A stretch of 64,000 bases of DNA, taken from JAUIJL01 sp965366625 (GTDB taxonomy: Bacteria > Acidobacteriota > Thermoanaerobaculia > Multivoradales > J023). The stretch is from the NCBI GenBank assembly GCA_965366625.1, contig CBDUGP010000010.1, positions 62,001-126,000 of the forward strand, read 5' to 3'. The number at the start of each line of letters is the position of its first letter. Position 1 is the stretch's first letter. A program made the position numbers and the translations under genes. Below are positions 44,205 to 52,610 of this stretch, piece by piece. A model generated the notes under the pieces. It ran no database searches and was not told where the DNA came from. It worked only from the letters and a program-made list of their open reading frames with translations.

Positions 44205-44489
44205 TCAGTCGGCGGATTCGGCGGCTCGCGATTGGACAAACTCAGCCAGGGACTCGACCGAGGAAAGGGCTTGAGCGCCAACCTCCTCGTCGTCGATCCG
44301 AACACCGAGTTCTTGCTCAATACCCAAGACCAGCTCCAGGGCGTCGATCGAATCCAGCCCCAGCCCATCTTCACTAAAAAGGGGCGCGGATTCGTCGATC
44401 GACTCGGGATCCATCTCGAGTTTCAGCCGGTCTACAATCAGCCGCCTGATGCGGCCCTTCAGCTCTTTGGAGGTCTCTGCGTCACTCAT
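44205..44489 (-). CDS. Acyl carrier protein
   Basis: 94 aa from the ATG ending at 44489 (MSDAETSKEL); a start six codons earlier is possible. The phosphopantetheine site is DGLGLDSIDALELVLGIEQE, with the modified Ser in the DSID motif, and the rest is acidic and helical as expected. As a stand-alone ACP beside a FabZ-like gene it belongs to a dedicated acyl pathway rather than the main fab operon, which is not in view. It is divergent from rex. Confidence 0.9.
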   Translation of the reverse strand: MSDAETSKELKGRIRRLIVDRLKLEMDPESIDESAPLFSEDGLGLDSIDALELVLGIEQELGVRIDDEEVGAQALSSVESLAEFVQSRAAESAD

Positions 44490-44676
44490 GGCGGCGGATC
44501 GTAGCATAGGAGGAACGATAAGCTCACCTCAGCTGCCAAAACTTCTGACCGCCCTTTGCCGTTTAACCTGCTATCAGGGTGTGGCAAAATTGCCGCTCAC
44601 ACCAAATGGCGGGGTACTCGCCCTCCGACTCCTTGGGAATTCACAACCGACGACTCTCTGCAAGCTACAATCTCGA

Positions 44677-45300
44677 ATGCCCCAAAGCACTGAAATTTCT
44701 TCCCTGACCATCAACCGCCTTTCGGTCTATTTGCGCGGTTTGAGGGCACTCCAACACGAGAATATCCAGCGCATCTCCTCGTCGGAGATGGCGCGACGAT
44801 TCCAATTGTCGGCGGCGCAAATCCGCAAAGATCTGGCCCAATTCGGCGAACTCGGGATTCGCGGTGTGGGTTATGACGTCAGCCATCTGCGCCAGAAGCT
44901 CGAATCTCAGCTCGGATTGGATCGCGAGCATCGGGCGGTCATTGTCGGCGCGGGCAACATCGGCACGGCTTTGGCACGATTTCCCGGACTGAACTCCGGC
45001 AGCTTCAAGGTAGTTGCGTTATTCGACATCGACCCCGGCCGTATTGGCGAGCGCTTGGGAGAGTTAGAGGTCTCCCCGAGCAAGGACCTGGAAGCTGTGG
45101 TCAAAGAAACCGGCGCGGAAATGGCCATTCTGGCCGTTCCCGCCGCTGCTGCCCAAGAGAACTACGAGGCCCTCGCCGACGCCGGCATCAAGGCAGTGCT
45201 GAATTTCGCTCCGGTCCAGATCAAGGAGCGACCCGAAACTCGGGTCAAAACCGTCGACTTGCTGATTTTCCTCGAGGAACTCGCCTCGACCCTTCGCTGA
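44677..45300 (+). CDS. rex: Redox-sensing transcriptional repressor Rex
   Basis: 207 aa from ATG 44677; no strong ribosome binding site. The N-terminal winged helix contains RRFQLSAAQIRKDLAQFGE and the Rossmann domain begins VIVGAGNIGTALARF, then VVALFDIDPGRIG and AILAVPAAAAQENYEAL; the C-terminal helix swaps in the dimer. Rex senses the NADH/NAD ratio and represses respiratory and fermentation genes. A palindrome GGCAAAATTGCC lies at about 44582-44593 upstream, but it is not a standard Rex operator. The cox-like operon follows 178 bp downstream. Confidence 0.95.
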   Translation: MPQSTEISSLTINRLSVYLRGLRALQHENIQRISSSEMARRFQLSAAQIRKDLAQFGELGIRGVGYDVSHLRQKLESQLGLDREHRAVIVGAGNIGTALARFPGLNSGSFKVVALFDIDPGRIGERLGELEVSPSKDLEAVVKETGAEMAILAVPAAAAQENYEALADAGIKAVLNFAPVQIKERPETRVKTVDLLIFLEELASTLR

Positions 45301-45310
45301 GCACCGAGCG

Positions 45311-45408
45311 CCGGGCGCCCCTAGCCGGGCGCCCCTAGCCGGGCGCCCCTGGCCGGGCGCCCCTAGCCGGGCGCCCCTAGCCGGGCGCCCCTAGCCGGGC
45401 ACCCTGTG
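45311..45408. repeat. 14-bp tandem repeat with internal palindrome
   Basis: Six full copies of CCGGGCGCCCCTAG (one with a single change) and a seventh degenerate copy, starting 10 bp after the rex stop. Each unit contains the 8-bp palindrome GGGCGCCC, so transcripts can fold into a row of stable hairpins. It ends about 70 bp before the cox-like operon and may act as terminator or insulator. Confidence 0.92.
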
Positions 45409-45478
45409 ATATAAAAATCGGATTCAGGACCAGCTCAATTTTCCCGAACCGTCCGGACGAATCTCCAGGAGGAGCTAG

Positions 45479-45964
45479 ATGGGCCACCGCATCCAAGTCG
45501 AGGTCAACGGTAAGCATTACGAGAGGGAAGTCGACGCCCGTCGACTGCTGGTTCACTTCCTACGGGAAGACCTGGGTCTCACGGGCACCAACGTCGGCTG
45601 CGAAACCAGCCTATGTGGCGCCTGCACCGTCTTGGTGGACGGTCAATCGGTTAAGTCCTGCACCCAGCTCGCGGTCCAGGCCGACGGCACCTCAATCACC
45701 ACCATCGAAGGCATGGCCGACGGCAAGAACTTGCATCCCTTGCAGGCCGCTTTCCGCGACAATCACGGCCTCCAATGCGGCTACTGCACGCCCGGAATGA
45801 TCATGGTCGCGGCCGGCATGCTGGCCGACAATCCCTCCCCGACCGAGCAAGAAATTCGGCACGGCTTGAAGGGCAATGTCTGCCGCTGCACCGGGTACCA
45901 CAACATTGTGAAGTCCATCTCCGACGCCGCCGGTCGAATGGCCGGTAAAGGGGGCGATTCATGA
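45479..45964 (+). CDS. Molybdenum hydroxylase iron-sulfur subunit (CoxS-like)
   Basis: 161 aa from ATG 45479, after AGGAGGAG. It holds two [2Fe-2S] sites: the plant-ferredoxin type CETSLCGAC with a later Cys (SVKSC), and the helical type CGYCTPGM with VCRCTGYHNI. This is the small electron-transfer subunit of xanthine oxidase/CO dehydrogenase-type enzymes. Its stop overlaps the large-subunit start (ATGA). It is the first gene of the S-L-M-D-TPR-E operon. Confidence 0.95.
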   Translation: MGHRIQVEVNGKHYEREVDARRLLVHFLREDLGLTGTNVGCETSLCGACTVLVDGQSVKSCTQLAVQADGTSITTIEGMADGKNLHPLQAAFRDNHGLQCGYCTPGMIMVAAGMLADNPSPTEQEIRHGLKGNVCRCTGYHNIVKSISDAAGRMAGKGGDS

Positions 45965-48324
45965 GCGTCTTCGGTACCTCGATAAAACGCCGTGAAGATC
46001 CAGCCCTGATCACCGGCAAGGGCAAATACACCGACGATCTCGTGCGTCCCGGCATGTGTTTCGCCGCCATCGTCCGCAGCCCCCACGCTCACGCGCGCAT
46101 CACCTCCATCGACACATCCCGAGCCGCAAGGGTTCCCGGCGTGGTGGCGGTATTCACCGGCCAAGACTTGGTTCAAGGCGAAGCGGGCGGCGTGGTGCCG
46201 ACCTGCTGGCTGCTACCCAACTTGGTGACCCCGGACCATCCCATTCTGGCCAAAGACGTGGTTCGCCACGTCGGTGACGGAGTCGCCGTGGTGGTCGCAG
46301 AGGACCGCTACACCGCCCATGACGCGGCCGAGCTGGTAGAGGTTGAATACGAGCACCTGGATGCCGTCACCGACGTCGTGGCCGCCCTCGAGCCCGGGGC
46401 TCCTCAGGTCCACCCTGAAGCGGCCGGAAACGTCGCCTTCGACTGGGACTTGGGCGACAAAGAGAAAACCGAGGCCGCGTTTTCCCAAGCCGCACATACC
46501 GTATCCCTCGACCTGCGCAACAGTCGCTTAATCCCCCACGCCATCGAGCCTCGCGGGGCGCTGGCGGAGTGGGACGACGCCAAAGGCGAGCTGACGGTGT
46601 GGGTCACCTCCCAGAATCCCCACGTCCACCGGCTGCTGATGACTTTGGCTTCGATCGGTCTGCCGGAGCACAAAATTCGAGTGATCGCGCCCGAGGTCGG
46701 GGGTGGATTCGGCTCCAAGATCCATCATTATCCCGACGAAGCGATCACCGCGTGGTGTGCCATGAACACGGGACGACCGGTGAAATGGGTCGCGACCCGC
46801 TCCGAGACCAATCTCACCGACGCCCACGGCAGGGATCACGCCAGCCATGCGGAGCTGGCCCTCGACGCCGACGGCAAAATCGTCGGATTGAGGGTGGAAA
46901 CCAAGGCCGCCATGGGGGCGTACCTCTCCACCTTCGCGCCTGCCGTGCCGACCTATCTCTACGGCACCTTACTTTCAGGGCAATACGATATTCCGGCCAT
47001 CCATGTCCGCACCCTCGGGACGTTCACCCACACCACTCCGGTGGATGCGTATCGCGGCGCCGGGCGACCCGAGGCCACATTCTTGATCGAGCGCATCATG
47101 GATCTCGGAGCGGCGAAAATGGGCCTCGATCCCGGTGAGTTCCGGCGCAAAAATTTCATCGCTGCCGACGCCTTCCCCTACGCCACCCAGGTGGCCTTGG
47201 AATACGACTCGGGTAATTACGGCCCGGCCTTGGACCGCGCTCTTGAGATGGTCGGTTATCAGGGCTTACGCGACGAGCAGGCGGAGCGCAGGAAGTCCGG
47301 TGACGGCAAGTTGCTCGGCATCGGCCTCTGCACCTTCATCGAAGCCTGTGGTTTGGCCCCCTCCCAGGTGGTCGGCGCCCTGGGAGCCCAAGCCGGGCTG
47401 TGGGAAAGTGCCAAGGTCCGGGTTCATCCCACGGGCTCCATCACCGTCTACTCCGGTTCCTCCGGGCACGGCCAAGGCCATGAGACCACTTTCGCCCAAA
47501 TCGTCGCCGATCGCCTTGCGGTTGACGTCGATCAAGTCGAGGTGGTGCAAGGAGATACCCGCGAGGTGCAATTCGGCATGGGCACTTACGGCAGTCGTTC
47601 GGCAGCGGTCGGCGGCAGTGCCATCGCCGAAGCCGTGGACAAGGTAATTGCCAAGGGCAAGAAAATCGCCGCCCATCTCTTGGAAGCCAGCCCAGACGAC
47701 ATCGTTTTTGAAAACGGCACGTTCCACGTCCAGGGTGTGCCGGCCAAGACCCAAGCTTGGGGCGACGTGGTGCTTCAAGCCTATTTGGCCCACAACTATC
47801 CCGACGATCTGGAGCCGGGTCTCGAAGAAACCTCGTTTTACAACCCCGCCAACTTCACCTATCCCTTCGGCGCGCACATCGCGGTGGTGGAAATCGACCG
47901 CGATACCGGTCATGTGGAGCTGCGCCAATACGCCTGCTGTGACGACGTCGGCAATGTCATCAACCCGATGATCGTCGAAGGACAGGTTCACGGCGGTCTT
48001 GCCCAGGGCATTGGCCAAGCGTTGTGGGAAGAGGCGGTTTACGACGACTACGGGCAGCTCTTGACCGGCACCCTGATGGACTACGCCCTGCCGCGAGCCC
48101 ACATGTTGCCGTCCTTCGATACCGATCGAACCGTTACTCCTTGTCCCCACAATCCCTTGGGCGTCAAGGGGGTCGGCGAAGCGGGCACCATCGCTTCTCC
48201 GGCTGCGGTGACCAACGCGGTGGTCGACGCCCTGTCGTCCTTCGGCGTCGAGCATCTCGACATGCCGCTGACCCCGGAAAAAGTCTGGCGAGCCATGAAT
48301 TCATGCGGCAACGGCCAAGGTTGA
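45961..48324 (+). CDS. Form II CO-dehydrogenase-like molybdopterin subunit (CoxL-like)
   Basis: 787 aa. The N-terminal half begins GTSIKRREDPALITGKGKY; the active-site loop is AYRGAGR at residues 363-369, the form II signature. The Cys-containing AYRCSFR loop of verified form I CO dehydrogenase is absent. GVGEAGTIASPAA near residue 740 holds the catalytic Glu. Form II enzymes oxidise poorly known substrates; CO oxidation is disputed, and aldehydes or N-heterocycles are possible. The subunit binds Mo-molybdopterin cytosine dinucleotide. Its length is typical. Confidence 0.93.
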   Translation: MSVFGTSIKRREDPALITGKGKYTDDLVRPGMCFAAIVRSPHAHARITSIDTSRAARVPGVVAVFTGQDLVQGEAGGVVPTCWLLPNLVTPDHPILAKDVVRHVGDGVAVVVAEDRYTAHDAAELVEVEYEHLDAVTDVVAALEPGAPQVHPEAAGNVAFDWDLGDKEKTEAAFSQAAHTVSLDLRNSRLIPHAIEPRGALAEWDDAKGELTVWVTSQNPHVHRLLMTLASIGLPEHKIRVIAPEVGGGFGSKIHHYPDEAITAWCAMNTGRPVKWVATRSETNLTDAHGRDHASHAELALDADGKIVGLRVETKAAMGAYLSTFAPAVPTYLYGTLLSGQYDIPAIHVRTLGTFTHTTPVDAYRGAGRPEATFLIERIMDLGAAKMGLDPGEFRRKNFIAADAFPYATQVALEYDSGNYGPALDRALEMVGYQGLRDEQAERRKSGDGKLLGIGLCTFIEACGLAPSQVVGALGAQAGLWESAKVRVHPTGSITVYSGSSGHGQGHETTFAQIVADRLAVDVDQVEVVQGDTREVQFGMGTYGSRSAAVGGSAIAEAVDKVIAKGKKIAAHLLEASPDDIVFENGTFHVQGVPAKTQAWGDVVLQAYLAHNYPDDLEPGLEETSFYNPANFTYPFGAHIAVVEIDRDTGHVELRQYACCDDVGNVINPMIVEGQVHGGLAQGIGQALWEEAVYDDYGQLLTGTLMDYALPRAHMLPSFDTDRTVTPCPHNPLGVKGVGEAGTIASPAAVTNAVVDALSSFGVEHLDMPLTPEKVWRAMNSCGNGQG

Positions 48325-48333
48325 GGAGCTGAA

Positions 48334-49173
48334 ATGTTTCCAGGAAATTTCGAATACGTCCGTGCCGACAACTTGAAGGAAGCCCTCACTCTGCTCAGCG
48401 GGGAGGATTGCAAGGCATTGGCCGGTGGCCACAGCCTGATTCCTTTGCTTAAGCAGCGCTTGGCCCAACCCGCCAAGCTGGTGGATATTTCCGGGCTCGA
48501 AGAGCTGAAGGGTATTGCCGTGGAAGGAGGCAAGGCTCGAATCGGAGCCCTGACCACCCACCGACAGCTGGCCGCTTCAGAAACTTTGGCTCAGTCTGCC
48601 CAACTTCTTCCCGAGGCCGCAGCCCTGGTCGGAGACCCCCAAGTCCGCAATCGGGGGACGATCGGCGGCAATATTGCCCACGCCGACCCGGCGTCGGATC
48701 TGCCCGCGGTGTTGCTGGCCCTCAACGCCGAAATTCTCATCGTCGGCCCCGACGGTCAGCGAACCGTCAAGGCAGACGGCTTTTTTTCCGGTCTCATGGA
48801 CACCGATCTCGGTGAAAACGAGGTGATCTCGCAAATCAGCTTCACGAGCCTCGGCTCAGGGGACGGCTCCGCCTATCGCAAATTCGAGCATCCGGCTTCG
48901 GGTTATGCCATCTGCGGCGCGGCTTCCGTCATTCGCGATGGCCAAGTACGGCTCGCCTTCAACGGCGTGGCGCCGGTTCCCTTCGTCGCCTCGTCGGTGA
49001 GTGACGCCCTTTCCGGCTCCGATCTCTCTGATGCCGCCATCGACTCGGCGCTGGCGGCTCTCGAGCACGAGGATCCCCTATCCGACCTGCACGCCTCGGC
49101 GGAATACCGTCTGCACTTGGCCAAGGTCTACGGCGGCCGATGCCTGCGCGCCGCCCGTGATCGACGGGGCTGA
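48334..49173 (+). CDS. Molybdenum hydroxylase FAD subunit (CoxM-like)
   Basis: 279 aa. The FAD-binding motifs are ALAGGHSLIPLLKQRLAQP and RNRGTIGGNIAHADPASDLP, both diagnostic of the medium subunit. It passes electrons from the iron-sulfur subunit to quinone or another acceptor. It starts 9 bp after the large subunit; the order small-large-medium is the form II order, unlike coxMSL of form I. Its 3' end touches or overlaps the coxD-like start. Confidence 0.94.
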   Translation: MFPGNFEYVRADNLKEALTLLSGEDCKALAGGHSLIPLLKQRLAQPAKLVDISGLEELKGIAVEGGKARIGALTTHRQLAASETLAQSAQLLPEAAALVGDPQVRNRGTIGGNIAHADPASDLPAVLLALNAEILIVGPDGQRTVKADGFFSGLMDTDLGENEVISQISFTSLGSGDGSAYRKFEHPASGYAICGAASVIRDGQVRLAFNGVAPVPFVASSVSDALSGSDLSDAAIDSALAALEHEDPLSDLHASAEYRLHLAKVYGGRCLRAARDRRG

Positions 49174-49174
49174 G

Positions 49175-50065
49175 GTGACCGAGCCGTCGATTCCAACCTC
49201 CGTCGAAGCCCTGCAAGAGGCTTTGGCGGAGGTCTCCTATTTTGCGGAAGAGAGCCTCTCCACTGCCATTTTCCTCGCCCTCCGGCTGTCCAAACCCCTC
49301 TTTTTGGAAGGCGAGCCCGGCGTCGGCAAGACGGCGGTCGCCCAGGCGGTGGCAAGCTTGGTCGGGGGTCCTTTGATTCGGCTTCAATGTTACGAAGGTT
49401 TGGACATCTCGTCGGCGGCCTACGAGTGGAATTACTCCCGGCAATTGCTGCACATCCGACGACTTGAGGCGGAAGGAGAGCGGGCCGGCAAAACTTCGGA
49501 TCTATACACCCGGGAGCACCTCATGCCGCGCCCCCTGCTGCGTGCCCTTGAGGAATCCACCAAATCGAGGCCGGCGGTGCTGCTGGTCGACGAGCTGGAC
49601 CGCGCCGACGAGGAATTCGAGGCTTTCCTGCTCGAGCTGCTGTCGGAATACCAGCTCACCGTGCCCGAGCTGGGCACCATCTCCGCCGAATTTCCGCCCT
49701 TTGTGTTGTTGACCTCGAATCGCACGCGCGAAGTGCACGACGCCTTACGCCGGCGCTGCCTCTACCATTGGGTAGACTTTCCCAGCGCAGAAAAAGAGCG
49801 TCGCATTCTGCGGGTCAAAGCCCCGGGTATTGAAGAACGCTTGGCCGACGAGGTGGTGGACTTTGTCCAACGGCTGCGGCAGGACGACCTCTACAAACGC
49901 CCGGGCGTCGCCGAAACCGTAGATTGGGCCCTGGCTCTAGACGCATTGAATCAACATCACCTGACCCCGGACAATGTCAGCCGCACCCTGGGAGCCTTGT
50001 TGAAATTCCAAGACGACCTCTCCCGCGTACAAGGCGACCGGCTTGCCGGTCTGCTGAGCGCCTGA
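49175..50065 (+). CDS. MoxR-type AAA+ ATPase (CoxD-like)
   Basis: 296 aa from GTG 49175; GTG 49157, overlapping coxM, is an alternative. Walker A is EGEPGVGKTA, Walker B VLLVDELDRADEEF, and sensor 1 is LLTSNRTREV, all of the MoxR branch. CoxD helps build the sulfurated Cu-Mo or Mo active site in CO dehydrogenase systems and pairs with the VWA protein CoxE, found here two genes later. Location and motifs agree on a maturation chaperone. Confidence 0.9.
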   Translation: MTEPSIPTSVEALQEALAEVSYFAEESLSTAIFLALRLSKPLFLEGEPGVGKTAVAQAVASLVGGPLIRLQCYEGLDISSAAYEWNYSRQLLHIRRLEAEGERAGKTSDLYTREHLMPRPLLRALEESTKSRPAVLLVDELDRADEEFEAFLLELLSEYQLTVPELGTISAEFPPFVLLTSNRTREVHDALRRRCLYHWVDFPSAEKERRILRVKAPGIEERLADEVVDFVQRLRQDDLYKRPGVAETVDWALALDALNQHHLTPDNVSRTLGALLKFQDDLSRVQGDRLAGLLSA

Positions 50066-50075
50066 TGGAGACACC

Positions 50076-51233
50076 ATGAGCGTTCCCCCTGGCGATCCCC
50101 CGTCCAACTCGGACGGAGACGACCCCGAATCCTTCGAGTCCTTCTTCAGCCCAGAGCAAGAAGCATGGCTCGAGCAAGCCGCAGAATTCCACGAAAAAGC
50201 CCTTGAAGGCCTGGCAGGAGGCGATGCCGAGTCGGCTCTCAAGGCATCTCAGTCCGCGCTGTCCCTCGCCGAGAAGGCCTACGGTACCGACCACCCGGAC
50301 ATAGCCAATGTGCTGCTGGTGCTGGGGGAAGCCCATCGGCAAATGACGACCCCCGACCAAGCGGCCTGGGCCTTTACCCGCGCGGTGAAAATTCTGGAAG
50401 CCATGGCCGACGGCGACCCCGACGTCGACCGGCTGAAGGTGCGTGCCCTAAGTTCGGTGGCCAATTTGGAACGGGAAACCGGCCATCTGGAAGCCGCCGA
50501 GACCGTTATTTTGCGCGCCATGACCACCGCCGAATCCAACCTTCCCGAGCACGACCTCGACCTGGCCGCCCTGGTGAACGATCTAGGCCTGCTGCGCAAG
50601 GAACAGGGCCACTACTCCGAAGCAGAAAGCTGTTACGACCGCGCTCTAAAGATCTATGAGCAAACCCTGGGCCCCGGTCATCCGGACCTGGCCGGTCTCT
50701 ACGCCAACATCGCCGGTTTAGAGCACACTCGAGGGCGCCCTGAAAATGCCGAGGGGCCGGCACGCAAGGCCATCCTGTTGCGACAGCGGTTGCTCGGTGA
50801 AAACCACCCACAAGTCGCCATTGATCGCACCGCTTTGGGTGCGGTGTTGGTGGATCTGGGCCGTTTGGACGAAGCCAAGAAGCTTTACCAACCCGCCATC
50901 GAGCGACTCGAAGCCGAACTCGGTGCCGACCACTTCGAAACCGCCAATCGACGGGTCGACTGGGCCGTTCTATTGCATCGAGACGGCGAACTCCGCGAAT
51001 CTGAGCAGGCTTTTCTCGCAGCCCTGGAGGTGATGGAAAAGCGAGTTGGCGCCCAACACCCCGAGGTCGGCCGCGCACGGAGCCAATACGCCCAATTGGT
51101 TTACGACCTCGGCCGGTTCGACGAAGCGCGCGAACTCTTTGCCCGCGCGCTCGCCGTGCTCGACGCCTCCTTGGGGCCCCACCATCCAGACACGAAATTC
51201 TGCCGCGAACGGTTGGCCAAGCTGCGCAAGTGA
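50076..51233 (+). CDS. Kinesin-light-chain-like TPR protein
   Basis: 385 aa from ATG 50076, behind GGAGA. After an acidic 30-residue start come about seven 42-residue TPR repeats of the kinesin light chain type, marked by YGTDHPDIA, LGPGHPDLAGLYANIA, LGENHPQVAI, LGADHFETA, VGAQHPEVG and LGPHHPDTK. No export signal is visible. It sits between the CoxD- and CoxE-like genes and overlaps the latter start by 4 nt (GTGA), so it is part of the operon; a scaffold for the AAA-VWA pair or enzyme is an inference. TPR insertion here is not usual. Confidence 0.85.
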   Translation: MSVPPGDPPSNSDGDDPESFESFFSPEQEAWLEQAAEFHEKALEGLAGGDAESALKASQSALSLAEKAYGTDHPDIANVLLVLGEAHRQMTTPDQAAWAFTRAVKILEAMADGDPDVDRLKVRALSSVANLERETGHLEAAETVILRAMTTAESNLPEHDLDLAALVNDLGLLRKEQGHYSEAESCYDRALKIYEQTLGPGHPDLAGLYANIAGLEHTRGRPENAEGPARKAILLRQRLLGENHPQVAIDRTALGAVLVDLGRLDEAKKLYQPAIERLEAELGADHFETANRRVDWAVLLHRDGELRESEQAFLAALEVMEKRVGAQHPEVGRARSQYAQLVYDLGRFDEARELFARALAVLDASLGPHHPDTKFCRERLAKLRK

Positions 51234-52372
51234 CCCAGCTGCTGAGCAACTTCGTCGCCTTTGCCGACGCCCTGCGCCGCCTGGGGGTGGATTGCTCGCC
51301 CTCCCAGCTGGAAACCCTGCTGCGAGCCCTAGAGCACGTGCCCCTGAGCCGGCGGGCTCAGTTCAAGGCCGCAGCCAGGACCTCGCTGATCCAACATCGC
51401 GAGCATCTCGACATCTTTGACCGGTTATTCGATCTTTTTTGGCATCGAGACGCGCCCAAGCCCGATTCCGAATTTCAATTAGGGTTGCGCTTGCAACGGC
51501 TGGCGCAAAAGAAAGAGCAACGCCTCGCCCGTCCGGCTCCACAGAGCCCGGACCCTAGCTCCCTGCCCGAAGTCCAAGCCGACATTCACGAGGTGGTCTT
51601 CGAGCACAGCGCCCGGGAGCTTCTGCGACGCAAGGACTTCGCCCAGCTCACGGACCCTGAGCTGGCGCAAATAAAACGCCTGCTCGAACGACAATTCGTG
51701 CACTGGCCGCCCCGTCGAAGTCGGCGTCATCTGCCCCGGCGGCGGGGGCCCACCGCCGATTTACGGCGGACCCTGCAGCGCAGCCTGCGCCATGGTGGGG
51801 AACCGGTGGAGCTGGTCCGTCGTCGGCGCAAGCTCAAACCCCGGCCCTTGGTAGTGCTGTGCGACATTTCGGGTTCCATGGAAGCCTATTCGCGGATTTT
51901 CTTGCAACTCATCTACACGCTCCGAGGCGCCACCCAGCAACTCGAAGCCTTTGTGTTCGGCACCCGGCTGACCCGCATCAGCCGCGAACTCCAGCAGCGC
52001 GACGTCAACCGCGCCCTCTCCGAGGCCACGGCGAAAATCGTTGATTGGGGCGGCGGCACCCGCATCGGCGAATCGTTCCGCGCCTTCAATCGTGATTGGG
52101 GACGCCGGGTCCTGCGACAGGGCGCGGTGGTGCTGATCGTGTCCGACGCTTGGGATCGAGGGGAAATGGAAGTCTTGGACCGCGAAACCGAACGTATCGC
52201 CCGGCGCTGCTCCCGCCTGATTTGGCTCAACCCCCTGCTCGGGTCCGAAGGCTTCGAACCGGTGGCCTCCGGGATCCGGACGGTGCTGCCCCATTTGGAC
52301 GACTTCCTGCCGATCCACAACCTGGAAAGCGTCGAGCAACTCGCCGAGCACCTGAGTCGTCTCGCGCCTTAG
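51230..52372 (+). CDS. VWA-domain maturation protein (CoxE-like)
   Basis: 380 aa from GTG 51230. The N-terminal half is the CoxE/YehL-like helical region, with a basic cluster WPPRRSRRHLPRRRG at about residue 163. The VWA domain carries a MIDAS DISGSM near residue 211, plus the Thr in GGGTRIGES and the Asp in IVSDAWDRG. CoxE works with the MoxR ATPase CoxD in metal-centre maturation. It closes the operon; a MITE copy begins 12 bp later. Confidence 0.92.
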   Translation: MTQLLSNFVAFADALRRLGVDCSPSQLETLLRALEHVPLSRRAQFKAAARTSLIQHREHLDIFDRLFDLFWHRDAPKPDSEFQLGLRLQRLAQKKEQRLARPAPQSPDPSSLPEVQADIHEVVFEHSARELLRRKDFAQLTDPELAQIKRLLERQFVHWPPRRSRRHLPRRRGPTADLRRTLQRSLRHGGEPVELVRRRRKLKPRPLVVLCDISGSMEAYSRIFLQLIYTLRGATQQLEAFVFGTRLTRISRELQQRDVNRALSEATAKIVDWGGGTRIGESFRAFNRDWGRRVLRQGAVVLIVSDAWDRGEMEVLDRETERIARRCSRLIWLNPLLGSEGFEPVASGIRTVLPHLDDFLPIHNLESVEQLAEHLSRLAP

Positions 52373-52383
52373 TTACAGTTAGT

Positions 52384-52598
52384 TAGGGTCCATCCAGGAA
52401 TGGATTCTCGGTGGGTCGGCGCGGCGCCCTGCGCGCGTCGCTCCGAACTCGCTCCAGCGCTGCAGTGTCGTCGCAAATTACTGATGTGTAAGATCTTAAG
52501 CCGATCTATAGGTTGTGTCGCTCAGACACGCTCGCTTTCCGTGCTCGGCGCGCCGCGCCTTCTAGATCCTCGAAAAGGCCAAAACTGGACGGGCTCTA
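52384..52598. mobile_element. MITE-like repeat, copy 2
   Basis: 215 bp, about 90% identical by eye to 8575-8788 with the same ends: TAGGGTCCATCCAG at the left and CTGGACGGGCTCTA at the right. It fills the gap between two convergent genes exactly, 11 bp after the coxE-like stop and 12 bp before the dnaE stop. The shared sharp boundaries are the main evidence for a discrete mobile unit. The inner GTGTC-GCTCA-GACAC hairpin is perfectly kept in both copies. Confidence 0.8.
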
Positions 52599-52610
52599 GT
52601 TAGGGCAGCG

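Noticed and set aside
44582..44593. Rex operator upstream of rex (GGCAAAATTGCC)
   Set aside because: It is a palindrome but does not match the TTGTGAA-n-TTCACAA type of site.
45961..48324. True (form I) aerobic CO dehydrogenase
   Set aside because: The active-site loop is AYRGAGR, not AYRCSFR, and gene order is S-L-M.
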